A DNA stretch of 64,000 nucleotides from the NCBI RefSeq assembly GCF_042242105.1, contig NC_092033.1, positions 5,086,908 through 5,150,907 of the forward strand, read 5' to 3'. This DNA is from Pempheris klunzingeri. Taxonomy: Eukaryota; Chordata; Actinopteri; Acropomatiformes; Pempheridae. Under the pieces are notes generated by a model. The model worked only from the letters and a program-made list of their open reading frames with translations. It made no database searches and was not told where the DNA came from. Both the position numbers and the translations under genes were made by a program. Positions 23,083 through 35,200 of this stretch are shown piece by piece; within the stretch, counting starts at the first letter, position 1; the number at the start of each line of letters is the position of its first letter.

Positions 23083-26000
23083 AAGTCTGTGAAATTTAAA
23101 GGGATAGTTTGGAGTTTTTGAAGTCTATCCCTATTTTCTCCTCACCACCCGTGTACTGTATTGGTGGTTTTCATTTTCATCCAATCTTTTCTTTATTTTG
23201 AAGTCACAGCTCCAGCTTTCCATCTGCCCTCCAGTACAAGGGCAGATGGAAAGTTAATAAATCTGTCATCTGTGTTGAGTGGAAAAACACATACCCAAAG
23301 CAAAACTGACGTTACTGGAGTCTATTAAGGTGAATTTGAGTTGTTTCCTCTTTTTTATATTCCAGCTCAGTGCATCGCTCAAAATACATCCAATAGCTTT
23401 TTCTGGATACATACTGTTTTCTTTTACAATATATAGGGATTTAAGGTTGTCCCTGTTTAATTGCTTTTGCAATTATTGGGTGGTTATCAGTTAAATTGCT
23501 TTTGCAATTAAGCAGGGATGATTTCTAGATGGAAAGCCAGAGCTGAAAGTTTCATTTGAAGAAAATAATGGGATATTGTGATAATACACACTATGATACG
23601 TGTGGTGAGAAAAATCTGAATTATTCCTTTAATAGTTTAATTTAGTTTAATAGTAGGAATAGTTCAACATTTTGGGAAACACACACATCTGCCAATGCCG
23701 ATTTAATTACATTTGTATATGTAATGTGGTCTTTTAGGTGGTATAACAACAATCGATGTTTTATTTTCATTATTTTTTTTTTATATATGATGTAGATGTA
23801 GATATTAAGTACAATAGGACATTGTGCCACTAGATGGTGCCCATTAGCTGTTGAGGATCTCTACAACACTATGGCAGGATTATTCATGTGCATTAATTTG
23901 CATTGATGGCAGCTCACTCCCTTAATGTGTACATTCTATGTGTTTGGAATTAAAAAGTGACAGATAAAAATGGCTTTTTACTCTTTCTAAGAAGAACAAA
24001 CACGCAGACCGGCAATGGTTTCTGTTACTACTCTCGCGCTTCCTCTGCTGTGGTCATTTCTGATGTTGAAACCAAATTTTCCTACGATGTGTTCCAAGCA
24101 GCCTCACCATAGGATCAAAGAGGCCTCGCCTTAGAGGATAGCTAGAAAAATAAGCGTGGCACTTATTTATGGGCACCTGAGGCTTGGCCAGCATGGGGGC
24201 TCAATTAGTGGTGGAGCGGCATTACAGCTCCTATGATGGATGGTGCTTTTAGTGTTGGTATTGGGTGGTTATCAGTTAATTTGCTGTAATTGATACCAAA
24301 AGCACAGTAGCTGTGTTGGTCAGCCGGATAAATGCAGCCAGACAAATTTTCCACTGTTGCACTTTCCTCCGGGTGGTTTTGGGGGTTTAATGCATATAGA
24401 GCTGATTGAAAATGCTAAGATATGAAATATATGAGGAAATTATTCTCTTAAATCTTTGGATGATATAACCACTTACTTTCCAGAATACCAAGTTAATTAT
24501 TTTAAAGAGTAAAAATAGTGAAATTCTGTATGATAATCATAGTATCTGTATGTGTGCTGATTCTTTTGCTGATTCTGTCAAAATTGTGACCTTTTTCATT
24601 ATTTTTCCATGTGAATATGATGTCACATCAAATCGATCACATCAAATGACATTATTTCTTGTATATCCTTGTGTGGTTTTCCTTGGTGGCATTTCGCTGC
24701 TGTGGAATACTACACAGTCATCTCTGTGGCTTTGGCTTCGTGCTCAGCGAACAACTTGGATTCACCTGCTTGCTGCTAATTACATGGCTGCAGTTTTTGA
24801 GGTTATGTTTGAAAGCGCTACTGTCTTCACGTTGGGGAACCCCAAAAAACATGATTTTAAGTTGTGGAATCAGGTTTTGGCCTCTTTTTAAGCCGCCAGT
24901 TCTTTGGTTAACCATAGAGGTCTATGGGGCTATTCAGGTGCTGCCAGGTCCTTCATGCTGAACTCAACTGAGCAGCCTTGGTCAAACCTTTTCTTATGAA
25001 TACTGTTGCATACTGTATAGGTTAAAAGTGCGGGAAATTCACACTTTTCCTTCAGATTGTTTGCATTCCCCTTCCTACTTGGTCATAAATCTCCCTCTTT
25101 TCTCCATTTCCTTTGGTCCTTTTCCGTCTTGCCTCCTTTGTATCACCACTGTTTGTCCTTTTCAGATCCAGACACGAAGGTTCAATCAATGTGCGTTGTA
25201 TCAAAGCCTGCCAAGTTAACGACATCGGCTGCAATCTCGATCCCGTCCACCTCATCACCCACACCGTCCTCTCCCTGCCAACCTTCAGGGACTTCAGTGA
25301 CCCAGAGGGTAAGACTAAGTGAATGTACACCAAGTTCTAAGAAGCAGCTTTTAGAGGTGTACTATGTGCGCAGCTTTGATAAGCTTGTTCAACAGTTGGA
25401 TCTAAATTTGCCCCACAGAGTGTGTGTGTGTGTTTCTGTGATGCTGTGAATATGTTGTAGTCATCTGCATCATATTATTTAACCACATTAGTCCCAGTGG
25501 AGTTTGGTTGTTTCCCATAGTCATTAATGTGTAAAAAGTGTTTTACTAGTTTGAATGCTTCAGTCAACTATGATACACTTTAGGCACTGAGGCAGAAAGT
25601 CAGAAAGCAACATGGTTACAATTAAGTAAAACATGAGTAAAAGTTACCTTCAGTAAATGCTTGTTGTTGGACTTAATCAATTAAGGCCAAAGCTGCCATC
25701 AGTTACATCAGAAACCCCACTGATTGCACTGGTTGGTTGAATCACTATACTGTTATCAGCTATCATTCTTCATTTTCAAATAATTATAATATTAGAAAAT
25801 GTGCAATACCTTCATATCTGAGGCTGATAAGAGATTTTGAGAGGCTGTTAAATACAACAGTTTAGACAGATACAGGTTTTGGGTCTGGCGCTGAATGGGT
25901 TAACTCAGTACCTTGAAATGGCAAACTTTCAAATTACTTGCAGCCTGGTTGTGATGAAACTTTCCACCCACCAACCTGCCACAGTGCATGAGAATCAGTT

Positions 26001-26518
26001 ACTTATTTCGACCCACAGAACAATTGTTTAATCATGTCATGAATATCTGATTCAAAGACTGAGATGCCCTGTGTGGTTTGCTTCTATCAGACTAAAACTA
26101 ATGTTGAACAATTCTTCCAACAGAAATAGTTTTCCTGAGGACAGTTGCGGTGGCTAACCCTGCTCCTTCTCCCACTGCCACCGATGTTTTCTTTGACATC
26201 CTGACTGCAGATGACCAGTTCTCGTTTGATGTGCAGAAGCTCTCCAGTCAGGGCATGATTATGGGTAAGAGGAGAGAGTATCACTGAGAACCAGACAGTC
26301 AATCTCTTTTCTTTGCACATATTACATTTACTTATATCTCTCACAAAATCACTAATCCCAATCTGCGTCATTTCTCAGGTGTGGTTCGGCAGGTGAAGCC
26401 TATCATCGGCCCCAGGGACCTTGTGTTGGAGGTGGCTATGAACTATGTCAAGTCAGGGATCATTAGCCATCGTAACGTTGTTGTCATCCACGTCTTCATC
26501 TCTGAGTTCTGGTTCTAA
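17085..26518 (+). CDS. fbln1: Fibulin-1, isoform D
   Basis: Exons shared with isoform C: 17085-17139, 17434-17542, 18364-18499, 18677-18830, 20079-20138, 20300-20389, 20516-20653, 20813-20950, 21031-21174, 21313-21435, 21603-21728, 21835-21954, 22033-22164, 22279-22402. D-specific: 25166-25308, 26124-26264, 26379-26518. Together they give 690 residues (human D 703). Order: signal peptide (1 to about 18), three anaphylatoxin-like CC modules (exons 2-4), a short linker with possible N-glycosylation sites, nine EGF modules (the last eight begin D-[IV]-[ND]-E-C, the calcium-binding type), then the fibulin C-terminal domain ending ISEFWF. Fibulin-1 is a secreted matrix and basement-membrane glycoprotein. 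D ends in VPTFREF-like LPTFRDF and [12 protein letters not shown] motifs. Exon 2 is easily missed, but its phase and its ECCHDG motif fit. The acidic linker is shorter than in human. Confidence 0.92.
18090..18112. repeat. GGGA microsatellite in fbln1 intron 2
   Basis: Tandem GGGA units, about five copies, interrupted at both ends. Confidence 0.8.
19870..19912. repeat. Short perfect inverted repeat in fbln1 intron 4
   Basis: GGCCTTTGCTCT at 19870-19881 is the exact reverse complement of 19901-19912, with a 19-nt spacer. It could form a small stem-loop in the intron. No function is visible. Confidence 0.75.
23216..23253 (+). repeat. Perfect 15-bp stem hairpin just before AATAAA
   Basis: CTTTCCATCTGCCCT at 23216-23230 pairs exactly with 23239-23253 across an 8-nt loop. 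It sits inside the MITE-like element and three bases before a polyadenylation signal. Confidence 0.85.
23256..23261 (+). promoter_or_regulatory. Candidate polyadenylation signal for fbln1 isoform C
   Basis: AATAAA about 175 nt after the isoform-C stop codon, inside the MITE-like element. It is the first such signal downstream, so it is the best candidate. Confidence 0.5.
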
Positions 26519-29149
26519 GTAGTGAATGAAAATACTGGACTAGCAATACAACACGTAACTGGGGACATATTTTAATATAGTTTTTAATATCTGGAAGCAC
26601 CTACTGCAAGCGGACAAGATGTCCACAGTAACATTTTTACTAGTACTAACTGTATTTCAAGAACAACTAGTCAAAGCTAAATTTAAGCCTAAGACATCTC
26701 TAAATCATTACATGGTGTAAGTGGCTATTTTACAATATAAAAGCTAGACTGGATATATATTGCAGATATCTGTAATACAATTCTTCCTGGTGGAAAAACA
26801 CATTTCAGATATCCACAATGTCATTCTTCTTCACTTTTGCCATTCATGTGTACTGGCCTTTCAGTTTCAGACATCTATTTGACGCCATTTTTGATATCTA
26901 GAATGAACATTCTGGATATTTGCAGGACAATTCTGACAAGGAAAACTGACATATCTACCTGTGATGTTGTTTTTGACTACAATATATATCCAGTATAGAG
27001 ATTACATGTTAATGACTTCCTGTAGGTGCTTCACTTATGTTAGTGAACATTTCAAAAACACCTAAAATACTATTGCTGTTGTGTGAAAGATGAAATAGAT
27101 CATTGCACTTGGTTAATTACCAAGTGTTTTACATGTACTGAGATAGTTATAGAAGCAGTTTGCGATCCATTCTGGTGTTAGTTTACGACTATTTCTTTTG
27201 TCATTTCAACACAGTATATACTGATAAAACAAGAACTCATTATTTAAGATACTGGACCATGAGGCTACAATCACGCTAGCAGCTCTGAGAGGCTGAACTT
27301 GAGCTAAATGCTAATGCCATCATGCTAACAAGCCTGCTAACATGCTAATGTTTACCATAAAATACCACGTTAACCATATCAGTTTAGTTTGTTAGCATGC
27401 TAACATTTGCTAAATAGCACGAAACATCATTTTATCAGTATTGAGTCATAAATCAAAGTAATTGGATCTGATGGTGGTAAAGTTATCAAAATTCATCCTG
27501 AGAGTCATGAATGTGTATATCAACTTTTATGACATTTAACTCAACACCATAAATGCCAATGTCATGACTTTGGAGGAGACGTCAGAGGGTCTCCGGTGAG
27601 GTTATTGTGATGCATGAAAACCATGAATGTCTGAACCTGATTGTTGTCGGGATATTCCACGCTGAACGAAAGTGAGCTGAGTGAAAGTGTCCTTCCTTGG
27701 CACCTCTACGCCAGATGTGCTGAACGTTGGAGTAAAATACTGTAATAGATTCAGAGGGTGCTGTCATTGCCTTAACCACTGTCTAGTCTAGTGTGTTTAA
27801 CTTTAATTCAGGCTTTGTTGTTATATGACTGTCACGATACAATGTTTTTCGAACTTTTTGATATTTGCTCTCTTTCATCTGTTTTGACAGACCAGATGCA
27901 TCACGCTTCATTTGATTATAAAATGCTTCATGTAAGGACTTTCTTTCTACAGTGATTGTGTTTTGTACCAGATTGTACGGCCATCTGTGAATAATAAACA
28001 TGTGGTTAATTGTGTTCATGTTTTTTAGTGAAGAGAGCAATATCCTCTACCACTGCAGACTAAACCAGCGGCCGTCTAGTTAGAATAACTGAGGTTTCCA
28101 AAGTAACTAAAATCTGATAGGATGGCCTGTTTTTCCTGTAACTCAACTCTTCAGATTCCCCATTATACCATACCACTTCCACTTTGTGAGGATATTTCCA
28201 GTTACTCCACTCAAAGAATGAATAATAGGATGCCTATACTGGGAATGTTTGGATCTTCAAATACCTCATCTTAAACCTGACAAATTGCTTGAGGTGGATG
28301 CTTCTTACCATCCATAATCAACTCTCTTCCACATTGATCTGCCTTTCACCACTGCCGTGCTGTGCCTGGCCAGTGAAAACACAGGGGACAACCATGCGGA
28401 GGGAAATCCTGTAATCTAAAATTTGCCACTCTACTTGGTACTCCCAAAGGCCTGTCCTGTGAGCTGTGTTGTTGCAGCTGCAACAATTGCCCCGCAACAT
28501 CTCCGGGTTCTGTGAATTGATCTTCAGACTTTTAACGTGGTTTTAAGTGAACAGATTTCAGATGTGACTGCAGCTGCAGCTTGCAGCCTGCACGGAACGG
28601 CTTTCTCGGAAATTATTGGGTGCAATATTGTGGATCTGTCAAACTATAGGTAGGTATTTGTGATGGGAGCTGCCCGCTTGCATGAATAACACACTCAAAA
28701 CACCTCATCTTAGACTCATGATGTATATAATCTGTAGCTTGAGCAAATGAAGTTATAAAATATTGTAAAACATACTCAGTGCAAAGAATTTCACAAGACA
28801 ACAAGGATAACAGGCCAAGATCAGTCTGAACAGACTATGAACCCTTTAGAAATGGTGTCTTATTAGGTACTGTTACTGTTTCATCTTTTGCCCGATTGAA
28901 AAAACAATTTTCTTTTGCAGTTGACAGTAACACCACAAAGCAAATGGAATTTCTTAGTTAGTTTGTAGGTTACAAAGTTTCATGAATTAATAGCAATACC
29001 TGAAAAAGTGGAAATGCATAGAGGAAGCAAGCAAAAGCCTTAATTATGAGCCCAGTTTCTCTTAATAAATCACTAGAAGTCCATCCCTAACTGTGTCTCT
29101 CCTTGTGTTTTTGGCACTGACAGACCACAGAGTGACTTGACAACCATAT
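26519..29149. other. fbln1 to atxn10 intergenic region
   Basis: This holds the fbln1-D 3' UTR and spacer. No coding exon was supported. It contains a MITE-like element at 26592-27034 and a patch of repeated GCTAA / ATGCTAAC words at about 27299-27420, a low-complexity motif common in fish introns. A candidate AATAAA occurs near 27993. Confidence 0.5.
26592..27034. mobile_element. MITE-like palindromic element
   Basis: GGAAGCACCTAC near 26593 and its inverted counterpart GTAGGTGCTTCAC near 27022-27034 mark the ends. Inside, GGATATATATTG (about 26750) and CAATATATATCC (about 26979) form a nested inverted pair. No coding capacity. No target duplication was confirmed. Confidence 0.5.
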
Positions 29150-29255
29150 GAAAACAGCAGCACATGCTCTGGCCCCGCCCTCTTCCGGGACCTCCTCCAA
29201 TAGCGTGATAGAAAAGTACCCCGGATGTCCCGCCCAGTCGCATGAAGCATCAAAC
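29150..29255 (+). promoter_or_regulatory. Probable TATA-less promoter of atxn10
   Basis: The 100 bp before the start codon have a CCGCCC GC box, a CCAATAG (CCAAT-type) motif near 29197, an ETS-like CCGGATGT near 29221 and a second CCCGCCC. This is typical of a housekeeping promoter. No TATA box was seen. Confidence 0.5.
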
Positions 29256-32200
29256 ATGGCAGCTTTCAGAAACGACAACCTAGATGCCTCAGCGTCTGTC
29301 GCTGGCATTTTAAATGAAAAACGCTGCCCTGAACACCTGCAGGTTTTAAAAACATTCACGGCTGCGTTACGGGACAAGGAATACAGGTGTGGTTACAGTC
29401 ATTTACCTCTCTTTTAGATGGAAACTGAAGGTGTTAGCTTATCGGCTAAGCTAGCTTGATACACAACGGTCATCTACGTACTGTCAAATATAACGTCCTG
29501 TGTAACATTACGGGTTCATTGTTAACAATATAACTCATATATGAGACGTTGACTTTATGGCTGTCTTACAAAGCTGTTACTTACAAAGAAGACTGTCCAA
29601 GCTGTCTGGAATCAGACTATTTTACTTGTAATGGCCGAAAAAGCGCAGGTGTAACTAATACCATGAATTGGGTTCAGTGCTGGCAGTCACATCAGTGCAA
29701 AGCAGTGATGGTAATATTATTAAATCTGTGTTATCTAAAGGGCTATTCCAGTTTGACTCCGCATTCCCCCCAGGTTTGGGCAACACTGCACTAAAGTAAC
29801 CATGCCTTCCTTCCTTCCTTCCTTCCTCTCCCAGAGATGCTGTGGACAGGGAGGCGTTCTCCAGGCTTTTAAAGGCCTTGTCTGGACTGTGTGATGAGCT
29901 CCAGGCCGCCAGCAGCGAGGACAAGGACCTGCAGTCCGTCCCCCTGCAGCTGCAGTTGGTCGCTGAGTGCTTCAGGGCTCAGAGGAACGCATGTGTCCAA
30001 AGCACCCGCAACCAGAGTCTGCTCAGGTGACTCCAGATACTGTGCAGTGTTCCTGAGATAGTGGGAAAGATTAAGACAATATAGGGGTGTTATTCAGCTA
30101 CAAAGGGTCTGGGATTAGTAGAGAATATGAGAAAGATGTATGAACATCACAAACCGTAGTTTCACGTAATGAACGCCATTTTGATTCAGTCTAAACAAGA
30201 ATTCAACTTTGCATTTTGAAAATTATAGGCACTATTACTATGTGGTCATGCTATTGTGTCCGCCCTTGTGGATACATGAAAAAAACATGAAGGAACTAAA
30301 TGTACAGCAAGAGCATCTTCTAAGAATATAATTCTGTTTTCCCTCTAGAGAGCTTGGTTTCATTGATGTGTCCCTTAAACTCTTGAGCTTACTTCAGACC
30401 ACAAATGTGGAGAACAGAGACGACATATTTGAACGTAAGTCAAAAATTGGATAATTTCTCCTTTTTATAAATTTTTTAGATTTTTTTAGGTGATCTTTTT
30501 GAGTCTGATCTGTTTTTTTTTTTTTATCATCCTCTGGCTCAGCTCTTCGTTGTGGGATCCAGTTCCTCGGTAACTTAGCGGTTGGAAACCAAGAGTGTAA
30601 AGATGATATTTGGCTGCTGAGCTTCCCAAATGTTCTGCTGTGAGTATTATTTTTATTGATTATGAAGTTTGCCCTTTGTTTTTTACAATAAAACACATTC
30701 CATATCAGTATTTTTGTTTGTGAAAGCTCTATCACAGACCCATCTAGCCAGGCATTTGTTCTCACATTGGTCAACCCAAACATGTGTGAACAGGCAGCTG
30801 CTCAGTGTTGACGATGAGAAGGCAGTGAACTACGCCTCTATGGTTCTCCACACATGTCTGGATGAAGCCAAGGTGGAAGAACTTGCTGAGCCGCAGAACA
30901 TCCAGCTGGCACTCAGGGTGATGGAGCTCTGTAGGATCCAACCAGACCTGGACTGGACGTAAGAGTGTGTGTCTGTGTATCAATTCAAGGAATTACCAGC
31001 GATTTTCTTCTACTTGTTGGTACAGTTTCTATTTGGTGTTCATTATTTCACAGGGTTCTAATTGCTGCCCAGCATTTCCTAAAGTCCTCAGCTCTGGTGG
31101 AGAGTATGTACTCTGGGATGTCTCATCAGGAAAGGTATTTTACATTAAATACAGTTACAGACCGTAAACATAGTCTCATATAGATGGGTCATAGATGTGT
31201 GTGTGTTTTTCAGAGTTACTCTACTGGAGCTGCTCTTTGCCCAGCTCAGAGAGGAGGACACAGACGAGTGTGGTGTCCCTCCCAGCGTGGCTCGTTTCCT
31301 TGCTAGTTCCTTCCAGAAAGGTTGTGGAGCTGTTCTGACTCTCGCCTGTGGCTCCACTTCCAGTGATGAGGTATAGAAAATAAACCGACAGATGTATCTT
31401 CAAAAAAACAGGCCTCAAAAAAACAGAGGTGTATTTAGAAGGCCTGTGGATGTGGTGTTGGTATGATGTTATTTTCCTCATCAAGTGAGTAAACTGTAAC
31501 ATTTGGAGAGCTTATTTCAGTTTTATTTTCCATTGCCCCTCCCTAACATCATCTCATGCACCATCCTTTCTCCACGTGACCCCCACCTTTTGGGTGCAAT
31601 CCCCTGCAGGTCCTGCAGGAGGCGCTGACAGTGATAAGTCTGCTGGACGTGCTGTGTGAGATGACCTCAGACCTCAGGCAGTTCATGTTCCTACAGAACC
31701 ATCCAGACCTTCTAGTGACCACTGTTGGTAAATGAAAACACACACGCACAGGCACACAACCTCTCTGATTGGGTCCACCACTGGAGTTTGTGGGTCTGAT
31801 TTGGCCGTCTTATGGTAAATATGTCATCTGTGCACCATGGACTCTCCTTGAAATGGTACTGTAAAAGATCCAGATCCCCATTAAATCACCCACAGAAAGC
31901 AAATGAGGATTATATATCCAAGCATGTCTTAAGTAAATTTATCTAGATCTCAAATTCCAAGTTCACAATTATCTTTAATGGCTCAAACTCAGGGTGTTTT
32001 TCTCTTTTTCTTCCTGCTTCATGCGCTCTTTTGCCTTTTCACCCTTTACATTTTCTCTGCAGAGCTTCTGGAGCAGGTGCATGCTATAGGAAAGGCCAGC
32101 AAGAACATTTTCAGTGCGTCTCAAAGCTTCTCGTCCTTCAGTGGAGAAGGAGACTCCTCTCCTGTCATCAGCTTCAAGGCCCACCTCATTAGGCTGATAG

Positions 32201-35200
32201 GAAACCTCTGTCACAGCAATACCGACAACCAGAACAAGGTGATGGATGGATGGATGGATGGATGGATGTAACAGTAAAAGGGTGCTTTCACACCAGTTTG
32301 GTTGAGTTGATCTGTAACAAGGGGAAAAAATGAAGACTTTTGGCTCTGGTTCACACTGACTTATTACAAACAAACCAAGGGCTGTAAACAGAGTTTGTTT
32401 AAACAAAACCAAACAGACCTACCTTGTAATTATGCTGATGCTACAGCTTAACAGCCTGCAGATAGGCTGAAAAGAGGGACTGGATATTTGTAAATGAATA
32501 TGTGTAATATTAAACACACTGGACTCCATAAAGCACAAATTAGTTTAAACTGTGTCGAAGGCAGGTTTCCTCTGCACGTCATGAACAAGGAAAAATAGTT
32601 TTTGTCTAATATTTAGTTGCTCTTTGGTAAACAACATGATCAAAAATCAGTTTTTCTGCAGATGTAAGCCCACTGCCATTTCATTTGTTGTAATGAGGAA
32701 AAATGTGATGAAAATAAGCTTCTCCAAAATACCAGAGTGATATTTAACCAAATTGAAAGTAAGGACTCTAGAAAAGCACGCATAGAATACCTAAAATGAG
32801 ATTATATTGTGTATGTACCCTTATTTGCCCGTTTTTTTTCTTTTCCTAATCCATTGGGATCCCTCCTCTAATGGGATCTGGGAAGATTTACTCAGTACCC
32901 AAGAGCAGAGTGGGGTCATAGGGTCATAGGTCAAGACGTGAGTGAGAGCTGTGGGCTTTCACAGACACATCTCTACACTAAATTAGCATGTCCAGAGTGC
33001 AGGTTCTAGTAATGGGCTGTTGTCCTCAGTCCCCAGGAGATCGTGTGGTTTGATAGAACTGAAGGCTGCAAACGAGTGTAACCTCTAATGAAGCATGAGG
33101 CTGTGTGTCCCTGTGACTGCAAGCTCACGAGGTCTTTCAACACAACAACTTGGTTTCATGTTGAAATGTGAAGCATTCGCTCCCTCGCTTGAGTGATTTT
33201 TTTTTTTTTTTTTTTATCAATTTCCCTCCATCTGCGTCTGTCAGCATCTCACTATTAAGATAAAGCGTTGATAGATAATAAAGCGGATGGGGAGGAGATG
33301 GCGTCTATCTGTGGCACATTATAGACTCAGTCCTACTTAATAGAAACAGATTTGTGGAATGCTTGTGGGATGGCCACCCTCTGTTGGCCTCTCTATAATA
33401 TTTATGGATGGTGATCTGTGGTCTGTCAGTGGTCAGAAATCACCCCATATCTGTTTTCACTAAGATCTCTTCCAGTAAACCAAATGTCATTCTGTTCACC
33501 TTTGGGACAGATTGTAATTTCAGATGTGCATGCAAAGCGCTGAACTGCGTGTACCGGCCTGAAGTCAGGGTCCAGTCGCTTGTTATTCATCTCTTTATGG
33601 GTTTGGACATAATGTAAGCGACTTCAGACAATCTTTTGGAAAGTGGAAAATGCAGACCTGGGTGCTTGTGCTAGTCAGCGACTTTGTTTCTTTGACAGTT
33701 TAAACGACATTTCCATTTTCTGAAACTCAGCACTTTATCTTGTTCTGAAGCTCCTACAAATATGTTTGGAGGGTAACCGCAACGGCAAGAGGAGGGCACA
33801 GTAAGCAATAAGCCTATAGAATCAGACACTTGATACAGAGCAGATCACCCTGTTGTGACAGTCTTAAACTAGCCCACAACCACACTGCTGTTTTAAATGC
33901 GATGCGAAGCTCTGCTAAGGACACTTAGTCTGAATATGTTTCTTGCCTTAGCATGAAATTTGTACTTTAATTTCTCCTTAAAATGTGATTACTGGCTAGA
34001 TTGCACTGCTTTACCAAATCCTACAGTCCACTTTTCAATTTTCTTCACTCTATAGAAAGTGTGGACATGAAAATTGTGCCGCAAAAACTTTTGCTGCCAT
34101 TTGTTCTTAACTCTCCTGTCAAAATTCAACATGTGGTTTTTCAGATTTAATTTCAGGTTTCACGTTGTCCCAAGGATGTTTTAACAAGACACACACACAA
34201 TTCATGGTGTCATACAATCTCAAATCAAAGTCAGACATTTATCTCCAGAACTAGTATAAAAGTGTCATAACTATTGAACATTTTCAGTGACACCACAGAT
34301 GGAAAATGAAAGCAGATCTTTTTATCAGTCCAGTTCATTAGTTGATCTCTTATTGAATTTGTTTCCTCAGGTGAGAGAACTGGAAGGCATCCCCCTCATC
34401 TTAGACAACTGCAGCATAGACAGCAACAACCCATGTATCCTTTTGTTAACAGAAGTTCATGGTCTGGAAATACAAACACATCTGTGTTTATGTACATATA
34501 TTTCAAGTTCATCTAAATCATCATTGTCCATTTTTTGCTCAGAAGTCTTGTTGTTCATTGTGTATCGTATTGAGTTTGCCATGTTTGCTGGTGGGATTTC
34601 AACCAAAGTTAAGTGTTGCATCAAGCTTTGATTGCTGCAGTGTGTGCCAGCTGGCCAACCAAACTTGTTGAAATTTTCACACAGGGTTCAACCCCTCTCA
34701 ATACATCTCTGCCTGCAGCTGGTCGACGGCGTCAGCTGACTGGCTGCATTCATTATTGACGTCTTAAGGGCTGCTTGTAAATGCTACTTTTACTGCATCA
34801 GAGAATTAAGTCAGCTCTACGCTAATTATTTAGACCATGGTGGTGCTTTTGTATTCAATTGCATTTTGATGTGCGTTTCTTATGTCTTGTCAGCCCCCAC
34901 TGACATACACAAGGAGGGCAGAATATTACAAACACCTCTAAATGTGATGCAGTCCAATATCACTAACTTCAGCCTCAGAAATTACCCACATGAATGAACA
35001 TCTCTCTGGCACATTGTTATCAAAAACAGAATAGTGCCATCTTCATAAAGATTGTAGTTATTGAGTGCTGCTGTATTAGTTTGTCTAATGCTGAGATAAA
35101 TCTGAACTTTATTGTTGTCTGCTTCTAGTGCAACCTGCTAAAATCAGCTTTTGTGTGCCAACAGACCTTGAACTTGAGGTACTTTACATATGATATGCTG

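Larger units (their letters stand above)
23095..23634. mobile_element. MITE-like element after the fbln1-C stop
   Basis: The left end, TTTAAAGGGATAGTTTGGAG at 23095, and the right end at 23610-23634 are imperfect inverted copies (right end read inverted: TTAAAGGAATAATTCAGATT). A second inverted pair, CTCACCACCCGTGTA versus TACGTGTGGTGAG, extends the terminal repeat to about 60 bp. There is no coding capacity. The element begins 13 bases after the isoform-C stop codon and so would supply most of the C 3' UTR. Confidence 0.6.
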
